The notes below the pieces were generated by a model. That model was not told the origin of the DNA. It saw nothing but the letters and a program-made list of their open reading frames with translations, and did not search any database. From assembly GCA_945870175.1 (NCBI GenBank), contig CAMBRJ010000176.1, positions 1 to 6,506 on the forward strand: a stretch of 6,506 nt of DNA, written 5' to 3'. Below are positions 6,305-6,506 of this stretch, one piece after another (position 1 is the stretch's first letter; each line of letters starts with the position of its first letter). The position numbers and the translations under genes are program-made. The DNA is from Gemmatimonas phototrophica (GTDB lineage: Bacteria > Gemmatimonadota > Gemmatimonadetes > Gemmatimonadales > Gemmatimonadaceae).

Positions 6305-6506
6305 TCAAGCGCCGGTGAGACAACGCGCGATGCGCGTCACGCCCTCGACCGCCACCGACTCGGTCGTGGCGTAACTCGCGCGTATCCAGTTGGGCGTCTG
6401 GAAGGCACTGCCTGGCACGACCGCCACCTGGTGTTCCTCGAGCATGGCGGCGGCGAACGCCGCACCGGCGTCGGCGGCCCCACGGAAGCCGGCCACGTTG
6501 ATGTAC
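6305..6506 (-). CDS. Class I/II PLP-dependent aminotransferase, C-terminal fragment (5' end beyond the window)
   Basis: The last 67 codons of a pyridoxal-phosphate aminotransferase of fold type I, aspartate aminotransferase-like. The reading frame runs off the right edge, so the true start is outside. The visible part begins YINVAGFRGAAD. It contains EEHQVAVVPGSAF, the strand and loop typical of the class I C-terminal domain, and then WIRASYAT, whose Arg matches the conserved residue that binds the substrate alpha-carboxylate. It ends with the usual amphipathic helix EGVTRIARCL. Substrate cannot be told from this fragment. It precedes the RAM-domain gene by 49 bp, which fits amino-acid metabolism with a linked amino-acid sensor. 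Confidence 0.88.
   Translation of the reverse strand, partial: YINVAGFRGAADAGAAFAAAMLEEHQVAVVPGSAFQTPNWIRASYATTESVAVEGVTRIARCLTGA

Overview
The window is GC-rich, densely coding bacterial DNA. It carries three blocks. A leftward operon fills about 1-4854, a single rightward gene runs from about 4895/4934 to 5917, and a second leftward pair runs from 5977 past the right edge. The base composition, the GTG/TTG start candidates and an exported protein whose signal peptide ends in LSAQ suggest a Gemmatimonadota-like soil or freshwater bacterium. That assignment is an inference from style, not from a marker gene.

The leftward operon reads nurA-like nuclease (3760-4854), herA-like hexameric ATPase (1755-3800), a secreted protein resembling DUF6263 (742-1758), then an SbcD/Mre11-type phosphoesterase (1-684, cut by the left edge). 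nurA and herA overlap by up to 41 bp, herA and the secreted-protein gene overlap by 4 bp (ATGA), and the last gap is 57 bp. NurA, HerA and Mre11 together make up most of the machinery that archaea use to resect DNA double-strand ends. The missing partner, a Rad50/SbcC ATPase, would be expected just beyond position 1. The set therefore looks like an archaeal-style end-resection operon in a bacterium, with an exported protein of unknown role translationally coupled inside it. The HerA P-loop is non-canonical (a Thr in place of the Gly before the catalytic Lys).

The rightward gene encodes a predicted exported protein or lipoprotein with a calcium-binding-type DxDxDGxxE loop near its C-terminus. 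It is divergent from nurA. The short shared region holds a 9-bp direct repeat array (three copies plus a partial) and a perfect 9-bp inverted repeat with a 9-nt spacer. Its 3' end runs into seven perfect copies of a heptamer and then an 8-bp perfect hairpin at the convergent junction.

The last block is the 3' end of a class I/II PLP-dependent aminotransferase (6305-6506, cut by the right edge), followed 49 bp downstream by a 92-residue stand-alone Lrp/AsnC effector-binding (RAM) domain protein without a DNA-binding domain. No RNA genes, CRISPR arrays, insertion sequences or integrase genes were seen.
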